Below the pieces are notes generated by a model, which was not told the origin of the DNA, did not search any database, and saw nothing but the letters and a program-made list of their open reading frames with translations. Positions 1 to 4,084 of a stretch of 7,285 nt of DNA are shown here, piece after piece (within the stretch, counting starts at the first letter, position 1; each line of letters begins with the position of its first letter). The position numbers and the translations under genes are program-made. The stretch comes from Clostridia bacterium (GTDB taxonomy: Bacteria > Bacillota > Clostridia > Christensenellales > UBA1242), in contig JAGART010000106.1 in NCBI GenBank assembly GCA_017622115.1, positions 1 to 7,285 on the forward strand, given 5' to 3'.

Positions 1-198
1 AGCACGAGAAGTGCGTTCTTTTTTATCTACTTTTTTATCTTGAAATAGGGCAAGGGCTACTTCACGTTGTGTTTCAATAGACAATGCAGATAAATTATTT
101 AATTTGTTTGAGTAATCTTCGATTTTTGCTTCTGGCAAAATTCTTAATTCACAGCGAAATGATTCAAAGTTTAATTCTTGCGGTGTAAGTTTTTTCAT
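1..198 (-). CDS. hypothetical protein, N-terminal part (runs off the left edge)
   Basis: The reading frame is open for 66 codons from an ATG at 198 down to the window edge, so only the N-terminus is seen. The start is supported by a GAGGT Shine-Dalgarno at 206-210, seven bases upstream, and by a promoter just before it (218-246). The peptide begins MKKLTPQELNFESF and is rich in Lys, Glu and Leu. It looks helical and soluble, with no signal peptide or membrane segment in the visible part. I do not recognise a family. It follows the 255-683 gene on the same strand with a 56-base gap, but the promoter in that gap suggests it can be transcribed independently. Confidence 0.75.
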   Translation of the reverse strand, partial: MKKLTPQELNFESFRCELRILPEAKIEDYSNKLNNLSALSIETQREVALALFQDKKVDKKERTSRA

Positions 199-217
199 AT
201 TTTGTACCTCGGCTTTT

Positions 218-246
218 ATTATAACATAATAAAATATATAAAACAA
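218..246 (-). promoter_or_regulatory. sigma70/SigA-type promoter of the first gene
   Basis: On the minus strand, TTGTTT (246-241) is followed by a 17-base spacer and a consensus TATAAT (223-218). The expected start of transcription is near 211, immediately before the GAGGT ribosome-binding site, so the mRNA leader would be only about a dozen bases. Confidence 0.65.
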
Positions 247-254
247 TACCTAAA

Positions 255-683
255 TTAAAATTGTATTTTTTGTAATATATTATACAAGTTTTCAAAAGTG
301 TTTTCCGTATTTATATAAAAACATCGTCCTTCAAACTTGCCGTCAACTTCTCTGATTAAATTTATACCAGAATAATCAGGCGAAATATTGATAAGTAGGG
401 CATCAAAAGGCATATCATTGTGTGTAAGACGTTCTTTAAAATTAAACTTAATCCACGTGCCAAAATCAAGTGCTTGTATAGTTTCTTCGTGAATGCTCAC
501 ACCAAACGCAGGCATTTCGTATGAATTATAAATAGTTTCCATAAATTCTGCCTTAATTTGCTCAAATTCAGCGGAGTTATCTGCATAAGTTTTTGTTTCA
601 CCATTTTTGTATAGTGTAATAGTGTTAGTTTCTTCAAAAAAGTCATAAATTTTGTAATCGTTTAAATAATTAATAGTACTCAT
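255..683 (-). CDS. hypothetical protein, 142 residues
   Basis: This complete frame starts at ATG 683 with a GGAG Shine-Dalgarno at 689-692, five bases upstream. The protein is acidic and soluble, with no signal peptide or transmembrane segment. The N-terminal 60 residues look mixed helix/strand and are rich in Tyr, Asn and Glu. The second half alternates short hydrophobic strands (around FGTWIKFNF, FDALLINI, GRCFYI), suggesting a small beta-rich domain. I do not recognise the family and see no catalytic motif. It is divergent from the gene at 789, with about 100 bases between them. It could be a conserved small protein of uncultured Clostridia, but the sequence alone does not show a role. Confidence 0.75.
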   Translation of the reverse strand: MSTINYLNDYKIYDFFEETNTITLYKNGETKTYADNSAEFEQIKAEFMETIYNSYEMPAFGVSIHEETIQALDFGTWIKFNFKERLTHNDMPFDALLINISPDYSGINLIREVDGKFEGRCFYINTENTFENLYNILQKIQF

Positions 684-712
684 TTTTTCTCCATTTTTCT
701 CTAAAATTTAAC

Positions 713-741
713 TTGCTTTTTTGCAAAAGTTTCATTATAAT
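713..741 (+). promoter_or_regulatory. sigma70/SigA-type promoter of the 789-2452 gene pair
   Basis: TTGCTT (713-718), a 17-base spacer and a consensus TATAAT (736-741) precede the gene at 789, with an expected start of transcription near 748. A minus-strand TATAAT (739-734) overlaps this -10 box and might serve the divergent 255-683 gene. It lacks a convincing -35 element, so that second promoter is weakly supported. Confidence 0.65.
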
Positions 742-788
742 TATATCACAAAATAAAAAAAATTAATACTTTTTTAAGGGAGTTGTGT

Positions 789-1439
789 ATGGAATATCAA
801 AATAAAGAATTAGAAAATGCTTTGGAATTATTAAAAAATGATAGTAGTAGTAAAAATTTAGATTTAATTATAGAAGATATGCAACACTTTATGTCAGTTT
901 GGCAAAAAAATCCAGCAGAAAATCAGTTTTACTACACTGATTTATATAAACAATTTAATGAATTAACTTCTTTAATTTTTTCTAAAACCCCTTTTATAAT
1001 TAATGATAAAATTTCATCAATTTTTAGATTTATTCCTATATCTAGTGTTTATAAAATAGTACAATTAAATAATAAAAATTTAGATGATGAAACATTGTTG
1101 GGGTTGGTGCAAATATTGTCAGATGCGGAGGATTATGATAGTTTAATTGATATTGCTTATATTAATCCTAGCATTTTTAAATTAGTTGAAAATGAAGTTT
1201 TTAATCAGACAAATCTTGAGTTTTTGTATAAATTTATGGAAAAATATTCACAAAGAATTAATATCCATTCATTTGTTTTGCGTGCTGATAAAATTTATAC
1301 AAGATATTTGTCTAACGCAAAAAACTCCAAAAAACAAAAAACAGGTATGATGTATATTAAGAAAATAAAGAACTTGCAAGAAAAATTTGAAGAAGTTAAT
1401 GAGTCTATTTTACCTACTTATATGGAAAAATTTAATTAA
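789..1439 (+). CDS. hypothetical helical protein, 216 residues
   Basis: The frame is open from a TTG at 783, but the ATG at 789 is the better start: AAGGGAG at 776-782 lies six bases before it, whereas the TTG would abut that site. The protein is predominantly helical with Leu/Ile-rich heptad-like stretches and no signal peptide, membrane helix or recognised motif. The C-terminal 40 residues are strongly basic then acidic (KNSKKQKTG, KKIKNLQEKFEEVNE). Codon choice is visibly more AT-biased (TTA, AAT, AAA) than in the phosphatase gene that follows, which may indicate weak constraint or recent arrival. The 23-base gap to the phosphatase and the lack of an intervening terminator suggest co-transcription. 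I assign no function. Confidence 0.75.
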   Translation: MEYQNKELENALELLKNDSSSKNLDLIIEDMQHFMSVWQKNPAENQFYYTDLYKQFNELTSLIFSKTPFIINDKISSIFRFIPISSVYKIVQLNNKNLDDETLLGLVQILSDAEDYDSLIDIAYINPSIFKLVENEVFNQTNLEFLYKFMEKYSQRINIHSFVLRADKIYTRYLSNAKNSKKQKTGMMYIKKIKNLQEKFEEVNESILPTYMEKFN

Positions 1440-1462
1440 TACAAAAGGATAAAGTAATTTTT

Positions 1463-2452
1463 ATGGAAGAAAATCGTATTTTTGCATTTGATATAGATGG
1501 TACACTGTTAGGCTATAATGCAGAAGTAAAACGCAATATGGATAAATTATTTCAAGCAATTTTTAAGAAGTACAAAAATCCTCAAATTATGTTTGTTTCT
1601 GGTGGTGATACTTTAAAAGTTGATAGGTCTGTAAAAATTATGGAAAAAGTAGCAGGTGTTGATTTAAGTTCTGCTATTCAAGTTAGCCATTCTGGCGGTT
1701 ATATTAGGGGAGAAAATAACAAAACTTATCGAGAAGACTTCTTTTTTAAACCAGACTTGGTACAAAAAATTATAAACGAAATTTTTTCAGTAGATAAATA
1801 CTTTTACGTAGTCTTTTGTACTAGCGAAGGCTGTTTTTTCCCTAATTACCTTTTAAACGACCCAACAGGAGACTGGCTTTCTGTCGAAGTAACAAAGGAC
1901 ATTATGTATAAAGTAGGTAATGGATTTGTTGCAGATGTTGCCTCCAATGAGCAAATTCGTGCTCTTGTAAATGAAAATAAAATTCGTAGTATTTTGGCAT
2001 TAAATCCTAAAAAGGAATTTAACGAAATTGCAGGCGAACGTATAAGAAAATATATTGCGGAATTTCCTCAAATGGGTGTTGCTTCTGGCTCTGTTATAGA
2101 TTTAACTGCTAGTACAAAAGTTTCTGCTATTGAAGCCGTGTTAAAAGAGCAAAAATCTCGTGTTGTGTTTTTTGGAGATAGCCAAAACGATATAGAAGCC
2201 CTTACAAAAGGTACAACAGGTGAGTATTTAGGTGGCGTTGCTTTGGGAAATGATATTGAAACATTAAAATCTGCCGAACTTGCTTTGCCTTATATGAATG
2301 ATTTTGGTATAGCCTATGCTTTGGGCGAACTTACAGATAATTCTGTCTGCGAAATCGAAGTAGATGGGAAAATTCATAAAATTAAAGGAAAAACCAAAGA
2401 AGAAACAATCAAACTAGCAAAAGAGTTTACCTTAAAAATATCGCAAAAATAG
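1463..2452 (+). CDS. Cof-type HAD-superfamily phosphatase (HAD-IIB), 329 residues
   Basis: This is a cytoplasmic haloacid-dehalogenase-fold hydrolase, expected to remove phosphate from a small metabolite such as a sugar phosphate or nucleotide. Motif I is FAFDIDGTLLG, with nucleophile Asp10 and acid/base Asp12. Motif II is FVSGGD with Ser46. The motif III Lys is probably Lys219 (STKVSAI). Motif IV is GDSQND (238-243), giving the Mg-binding Asp239 and Asp243. The long insert between motifs II and III fits a C2 (type IIB) cap, which chooses the substrate. At 329 residues it is longer than the roughly 270 typical of Cof proteins. The extra part is a C-terminal tail from about 296, with a short strand and a Lys-rich helix. 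AAAGGA at 1444-1449 is a rather distant ribosome-binding site (13 bases). The substrate cannot be told from sequence. Confidence 0.93.
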   Translation: MEENRIFAFDIDGTLLGYNAEVKRNMDKLFQAIFKKYKNPQIMFVSGGDTLKVDRSVKIMEKVAGVDLSSAIQVSHSGGYIRGENNKTYREDFFFKPDLVQKIINEIFSVDKYFYVVFCTSEGCFFPNYLLNDPTGDWLSVEVTKDIMYKVGNGFVADVASNEQIRALVNENKIRSILALNPKKEFNEIAGERIRKYIAEFPQMGVASGSVIDLTASTKVSAIEAVLKEQKSRVVFFGDSQNDIEALTKGTTGEYLGGVALGNDIETLKSAELALPYMNDFGIAYALGELTDNSVCEIEVDGKIHKIKGKTKEETIKLAKEFTLKISQK

Positions 2453-2465
2453 TTCTTTGATTACG

Positions 2466-2571
2466 TATAAAGGCAGGTCTAAAAGTTCTCTCCATAACGG
2501 AAAGTTGAAATTTCCGTACCGCAAATTACAACTATAATGTTATGTCAAGAACCATTAGACCTGCCTTTATA
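2466..2571. repeat. 106-bp long-hairpin element with 17-bp perfect terminal inverted repeats
   Basis: A 17-bp arm at 2466-2482 (TATAAAGGCAGGTCTAA) is perfectly complementary to 2555-2571. Further helices nest inside it: GTTCT 2485-2489 with AGAAC 2548-2552, CATAAC 2493-2498 with GTTATG 2539-2544, and GGAAA 2499-2503 with TTTCC 2511-2515. The apical loop GTTG (2504-2507) can also pair with CAAC (2529-2532), a possible pseudoknot. The element starts 13 bases after the phosphatase stop codon. It lacks the T-run of an intrinsic terminator on either strand. It could be a MITE (the outermost bases are TA on both sides), a 3'-UTR structured RNA, or both. Confidence 0.8.
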
Positions 2572-2595
2572 ATATAATTGCAACAACCAAAAGTG

Positions 2596-2639
2596 CTCCT
2601 AGTGCCACACTTTGCAAGTGTGGTGAAAAATAAAAGGAG
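2596..2639. repeat. palindromic repeat family C, copy 1
   Basis: The 8-bp stem CCACACTT (2605-2612) pairs with AAGTGTGG (2616-2623) around a TGC loop. An outer CTCCT (2596-2600) pairs with AGGAG (2635-2639). The core is a relative of the hairpin at 2986-3004. Confidence 0.65.
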
Positions 2640-2676
2640 AGATTGCCACAGATTACTGTGTAATCTTCGCAATGAC
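2639..2676 (-). repeat. palindromic repeat family A, copy 1 (inverted relative to copies 2 and 3)
   Basis: The unit is bounded by GAGATTGCC and GCAATGAC. The outer stem is ATTGC (2642-2646) with GCAAT (2669-2673). The inner stem is AGATTAC (2650-2656) with GTAATCT (2660-2666), around a TGT loop. Read on the minus strand, the internal loop between the stems is GA on one side and GTG on the other, the same as in copy 2. It resembles the widespread GTCATTGCGAG...GCAATCTC class of short dispersed repeats known from many unrelated bacterial genomes. Confidence 0.75.
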
Positions 2677-2710
2677 AGATTGCTTTAAAAAATAATATTT
2701 AGGGTAGATT

Positions 2711-2747
2711 GTCATTATGAGGCTTGCGTGCAAGCCGTGATAATCTC
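2711..2747 (+). repeat. palindromic repeat family A, copy 2
   Basis: The unit runs from GTCATTATGAGG to GATAATCTC. The outer stem is ATTAT (2714-2718) with ATAAT (2740-2744). The inner stem is GGCTTGC (2721-2727) with GCAAGCC (2730-2736). The internal loop is GA on the 5' side and GTG on the 3' side. Compared with copies 1 and 3, both strands of the outer stem have changed together (GC to AT), so pairing is kept. Confidence 0.75.
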
Positions 2748-2776
2748 GCTGCTTGAAATAAAAATTAAAGGCTAAA

Positions 2777-2862
2777 TAAATCCTTTAAATAAGGCTCTTT
2801 TCACTCAAGGGAGCTGGCTGTGTTAACAGCTTGAGGGAGAGATAATAAATTTAAAGGATTTA
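2777..2862. repeat. MITE-like hairpin: 14-bp terminal inverted repeats around repeat family B, copy 1
   Basis: TAAATCCTTTAAAT (2777-2790) is perfectly complementary to 2849-2862. Nested inside are CTCT 2795-2798 with AGAG 2838-2841, CTCAA 2804-2808 with TTGAG 2831-2835 (up to CTCAAG/CTTGAG), and GCTGT 2817-2821 with ACAGC 2826-2830. The 3' part, with GGGAG before the inner hairpin and GAGGGAGAG after it, matches the element at 2904-2956. The 14-bp arms are not present around the second copy. Confidence 0.7.
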
Positions 2863-2896
2863 GTCATTGCGAGGAATGTAATGACGTGGCAATCTC
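2863..2896 (+). repeat. palindromic repeat family A, copy 3
   Basis: The unit is bounded by GTCATTGCGAGG and GTGGCAATCTC. The outer stem is ATTGC (2866-2870) with GCAAT (2889-2893), and the GA and GTG internal-loop bases are kept. The central 13 bases do not form the inner 7-bp stem seen in copies 1 and 2. An alternative pairing of GTCATT (2863-2868) with AATGAC (2880-2885) is possible. It abuts the right arm of the preceding inverted-repeat element. Confidence 0.72.
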
Positions 2897-2903
2897 GCAA
2901 CTT

Positions 2904-2956
2904 TTACTGCCTCCATCTGTCGAGGGAGGTGCCACGTAGTGGCGGAGGGAGAGTAA
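2904..2956. repeat. palindromic repeat family B, copy 2
   Basis: The stems are TTACT 2904-2908 with AGTAA 2952-2956, CCTCC 2910-2914 with GGAGG 2944-2948 (or 2925-2929), and GCCAC 2931-2935 with GTGGC 2939-2943 around a GTA loop. The flanks GGGAG and GAGGGAGAG match those of the element at 2777-2862, while the inner hairpin sequence is entirely different but still self-complementary. Confidence 0.72.
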
Positions 2957-2985
2957 TATTAAAAAATTTATTTGCCTTTTATACA

Positions 2986-3004
2986 CCACATTCGCAGAGT
3001 GTGG
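2986..3004. repeat. palindromic repeat family C, copy 2
   Basis: CCACATTC (2986-2993) pairs with GAGTGTGG (2997-3004), one pair being T-G, around a GCA loop. Copy 1 has the same 19-base length and 8-bp stem. The loop-closing pair has changed from T-A to C-G. Confidence 0.6.
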
Positions 3005-3011
3005 CTCTAAA

Positions 3012-3100
3012 AAGCACATATGGTTTTTGAACAACATCAAAGAAGTGAATACTACTTGTATTATTCGCTTCTTTCCGTTGTGAAAAAACTTTCTGTGCTT
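3012..3100. repeat. 89-bp long imperfect hairpin, about 31 paired positions
   Basis: Four stacked helices share one axis: AAGCACA 3012-3018 with TGTGCTT 3094-3100, GTTTTT 3023-3028 with AAAAAC 3084-3089, ACAAC 3031-3035 with GTTGT 3077-3081, and a 13-bp helix 3039-3051 with 3062-3074 (AAAGAAGTGAATA, one T-G pair) closed by a 10-base loop. The second and third helices are separated by GA on both strands, a tandem G-A arrangement that is often structured in RNA. No promoter or open frame explains it. It could be a mobile hairpin element or a structured RNA. Confidence 0.75.
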
Positions 3101-3111
3101 CATTCACGCCG

Positions 3112-3154
3112 AGGTGCTAAAAACTTGCCACTGGCAACTTTTTCGGGCGCACCT
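3112..3154 (+). terminator. terminator-like stem-loop at the end of the repeat island
   Basis: AGGTGC (3112-3117) pairs with GCACCT (3149-3154). Inside it AAAAA 3119-3123 pairs with TTTTT 3139-3143, and TTGCC 3125-3129 pairs with GGCAA 3133-3137 around an ACT loop, with a single C-C mismatch between the two inner helices. The inner hairpin followed by CTTTTT is compatible with a plus-strand intrinsic terminator, and the A-run makes it potentially bidirectional. No gene lies directly upstream, so it may instead be one more member of the hairpin island. Confidence 0.4.
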
Positions 3155-3182
3155 GTTCGCTTCCCAGACTAGAAACTTGAAT

Positions 3183-3208
3183 AAAAAAAGTAGAGATTGA
3201 ACTCTACT
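3183..3208 (-). terminator. intrinsic terminator of the tRNA-Gly gene
   Basis: On the minus strand a 7-bp stem (AGTAGAG at 3208-3202 with CTCTACT at 3195-3189, six-base loop) is followed by an uninterrupted run of T (3189-3183). It lies 7 bases beyond the tRNA 3' end, as expected for a single-gene tRNA transcript. Confidence 0.8.
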
Positions 3209-3215
3209 CTCATAT

Positions 3216-3289
3216 TGGAGCGGGTGAAGGGAATCGAACCCTCATAGCCAGCTTGGAAGGCTGGAGCTTTGCCATTAAGCTACACCCGC
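3216..3289 (-). tRNA. tRNA-Gly, anticodon UCC
   Basis: The 74-base gene folds as a cloverleaf. The acceptor is GCGGGTG (3289-3283) with CACCCGC (3226-3220), and the D-stem is GCTT with AAGC. The anticodon arm is CCAGC (3264-3260) with GCTGG (3252-3248), holding loop CTTCCAA and anticodon TCC at 3257-3255. The T-arm carries GGTTCGATTCC. The discriminator is U and CCA is encoded in the DNA (3218-3216). UCC reads GGA and, by wobble, GGG. It is a lone tRNA with its own promoter (3352-3380) and terminator (3183-3208). I saw no second copy of its 3' end in the window, so there is no sign here that it served as an integration site. Confidence 0.96.
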
Positions 3290-3295
3290 ATAATT

Positions 3296-3313
3296 AAGGA
3301 CTATTTAGTCCTT
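3296..3313. repeat. inverted repeat in the tRNA-Gly 5' leader
   Basis: AAGGACTA (3296-3303) and TAGTCCTT (3306-3313) are perfect inverted arms. On the minus strand this hairpin would sit in the precursor leader, six bases before the mature tRNA 5' end. On the plus strand it is followed by TCTTTT and could act as a weak terminator. Its role is not known. Confidence 0.55.
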
Positions 3314-3351
3314 TCTTTTGTATTGTATGTATTTTTCATTTGTATAATTTA

Positions 3352-3380
3352 AGTATATCAAATTATATGCAAATAGTCAA
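3352..3380 (-). promoter_or_regulatory. promoter of the tRNA-Gly gene
   Basis: On the minus strand, TTGACT (3380-3375), a 17-base spacer and TATACT (3357-3352) give a near-consensus promoter. Transcription would begin near 3345, leaving a leader of about 55 bases that includes the hairpin at 3296-3313. Confidence 0.8.
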
Positions 3381-3398
3381 GAGAAAATACATAAAATT

Positions 3399-3716
3399 TT
3401 ATTCTTGTCCTGCGACTAAGCCACTAACATAAGCGATTGCTTGTGTTTTGTTTTTGTCGTTTAGTTCTTGAATTAGTTTAATCAAAGTTTTGCTTTGCTC
3501 ATCTAAATAGCCTAATTCTAATTTATTTTGAGTTTCGTGTTCACACAAATAATCTAAACTAACTCCATAATAATCTGCAATTTGAATTAATGTTTTAATG
3601 GTAGGGGATACAGTTTCTAATTCATATTTATTATAGTTAATTCTAGGAATATTAATTCTTTGTGCTAATTCAGTTTGTGTTAAACCTGCTTGTTCTCTTA
3701 AATATTTAAATTTCAA
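3399..3716 (-). CDS. XRE-family transcriptional regulator (CI-like), TTG start, 105 residues
   Basis: This is a DNA-binding repressor-type protein with an N-terminal Cro/CI helix-turn-helix at about residues 4-58. TQTELAQRI is helix 2, INIPRINYNKYE covers the turn and recognition helix, and VSLDYLCEH closes the domain. The C-terminal 40 residues (LDEQSKTLIKLIQELNDKNK...) form amphipathic helices, likely for dimerisation. The frame extends to an ATG at 3746, but that codon has no ribosome-binding site. A TTG at 3716 is preceded by GGAGGA (3731-3726) at nine bases and yields the family-typical N-terminus MKFKYLREQAGLTQ, so I place the start there. It is divergent from the Cro-like gene at 3887 and is the likely ligand of the phased operators between them. 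Confidence 0.9.
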   Translation of the reverse strand: MKFKYLREQAGLTQTELAQRINIPRINYNKYELETVSPTIKTLIQIADYYGVSLDYLCEHETQNKLELGYLDEQSKTLIKLIQELNDKNKTQAIAYVSGLVAGQE

Positions 3717-3725
3717 TTTTTTTAT

Positions 3726-3731
3726 TCCTCC
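3726..3731 (-). promoter_or_regulatory. ribosome-binding site that decides the TTG start at 3716
   Basis: GGAGGA on the minus strand lies nine bases before the TTG and inside the longer frame that begins at ATG 3746. Nothing like it precedes that ATG. Confidence 0.75.
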
Positions 3732-3780
3732 AAAGACATTATGCATTAATTAATTTATTTTGTATATTATTGTTATAAAA

Positions 3781-3809
3781 ATTGCATAATTTGATAAAAA
3801 TATTATCAA
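3781..3809 (-). promoter_or_regulatory. possible promoter of the CI-like gene
   Basis: On the minus strand TTGATA (3809-3804), a 17-base spacer and TGCAAT (3786-3781) form a weak promoter (five and four consensus matches). The first operator (3790-3810) covers its -35 box and spacer, which would allow autoregulation. Confidence 0.35.
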
Positions 3810-3810
3810 A
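3790..3810. promoter_or_regulatory. operator O1 (perfect palindrome)
   Basis: TTTGATAA (3790-3797) and TTATCAAA (3803-3810) are perfect 8-bp inverted arms around AAATA. Its starting base is exactly 31 bp before that of O2. It overlaps the weak CI-like promoter and lies upstream of the Cro-like promoter. Confidence 0.65.
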
Positions 3811-3815
3811 AATGT

Positions 3816-3844
3816 TTGACTTTGGTAAAAATATTATATATAAT
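3816..3844 (+). promoter_or_regulatory. strong promoter of the Cro-like gene
   Basis: TTGACT (3816-3821), a 17-base spacer and TATAAT (3839-3844) make a near-perfect promoter, with transcription expected near 3851. Operator O2 occupies the spacer and O3 begins at about the transcription start, so a bound repressor would block polymerase. Confidence 0.8.
3821..3837. promoter_or_regulatory. operator O2 (imperfect copy of O1)
   Basis: The 17 bases TTTGGTAAAAATATTAT match the first 17 of O1 with a single difference (A to G at the fifth base). The right arm is degenerate. It lies between the -35 and -10 boxes of the Cro-like promoter. Confidence 0.55.
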
Positions 3845-3851
3845 ATAAATA

Positions 3852-3862
3852 TTTGATAATAT
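3852..3862. promoter_or_regulatory. operator O3 (half site)
   Basis: TTTGATAATAT carries the same TTTGATAA core as O1 and starts exactly 31 bp after O2. The opposite arm is poorly kept. It falls at the expected transcription start of the Cro-like gene. Confidence 0.5.
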
Positions 3863-3886
3863 AATTCTCAATATCGGAGGTCAACA

Positions 3887-4084
3887 ATGAAACTTACAAG
3901 ATTAGAAGAAGTTTTAAAGCAAAAAGGCATAACAAAAAAAGAATTGGCGAAAAGAATTAATATTTCGCCAAAAACTTTAACTAATTATATAGAGGGTAAG
4001 ACAGATGCTCGTACTGTTAATATTCGTAAAATTTGCATTGAATTAGAAATTTCGTGCAACTATTTATTAGGTTTTGATGGTTGA
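3887..4084 (+). CDS. small XRE/Cro-like regulator, 65 residues
   Basis: The whole protein is one Cro/CI helix-turn-helix domain: LEEVLKQKGI (helix 1), TKKELAKRINI (helix 2), SPKTLTNYIEGK (recognition helix), VNIRKICIELEI and a closing NYLLGFDG. GGAGG at 3876-3880, six bases before the ATG, is an excellent ribosome-binding site. It is divergent from the CI-like gene across an operator-bearing region and so is arranged like a phage CI/Cro switch. It resembles the 67-residue protein at 4377 (ELAKRI, NY..GK, YLLG), and the two may be duplicates. Its last 25 bases overlap the convergent gene at 4060-4284. Its targets probably include the operators upstream, but this is inferred from layout only. 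Confidence 0.88.
   Translation: MKLTRLEEVLKQKGITKKELAKRINISPKTLTNYIEGKTDARTVNIRKICIELEISCNYLLGFDG

Noticed and set aside
2466..2571. A known self-cleaving ribozyme or riboswitch
   Set aside because: The hammerhead core CTGATGA is missing, and I could match no other ribozyme or riboswitch consensus that I know to the nested helices.
2639..2896. A CRISPR array formed by the family A repeats
   Set aside because: There are only three degenerate copies, in mixed orientation, with irregular spacing and no uniform spacers or cas genes.
2864..3103. 79-residue minus-strand open frame across the repeat island
   Set aside because: It is made of repeat units A, B and C and the 89-base hairpin, and the translation is low in recognisable content. 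It has no ribosome-binding site and is broken up by palindromes. It is open by chance.
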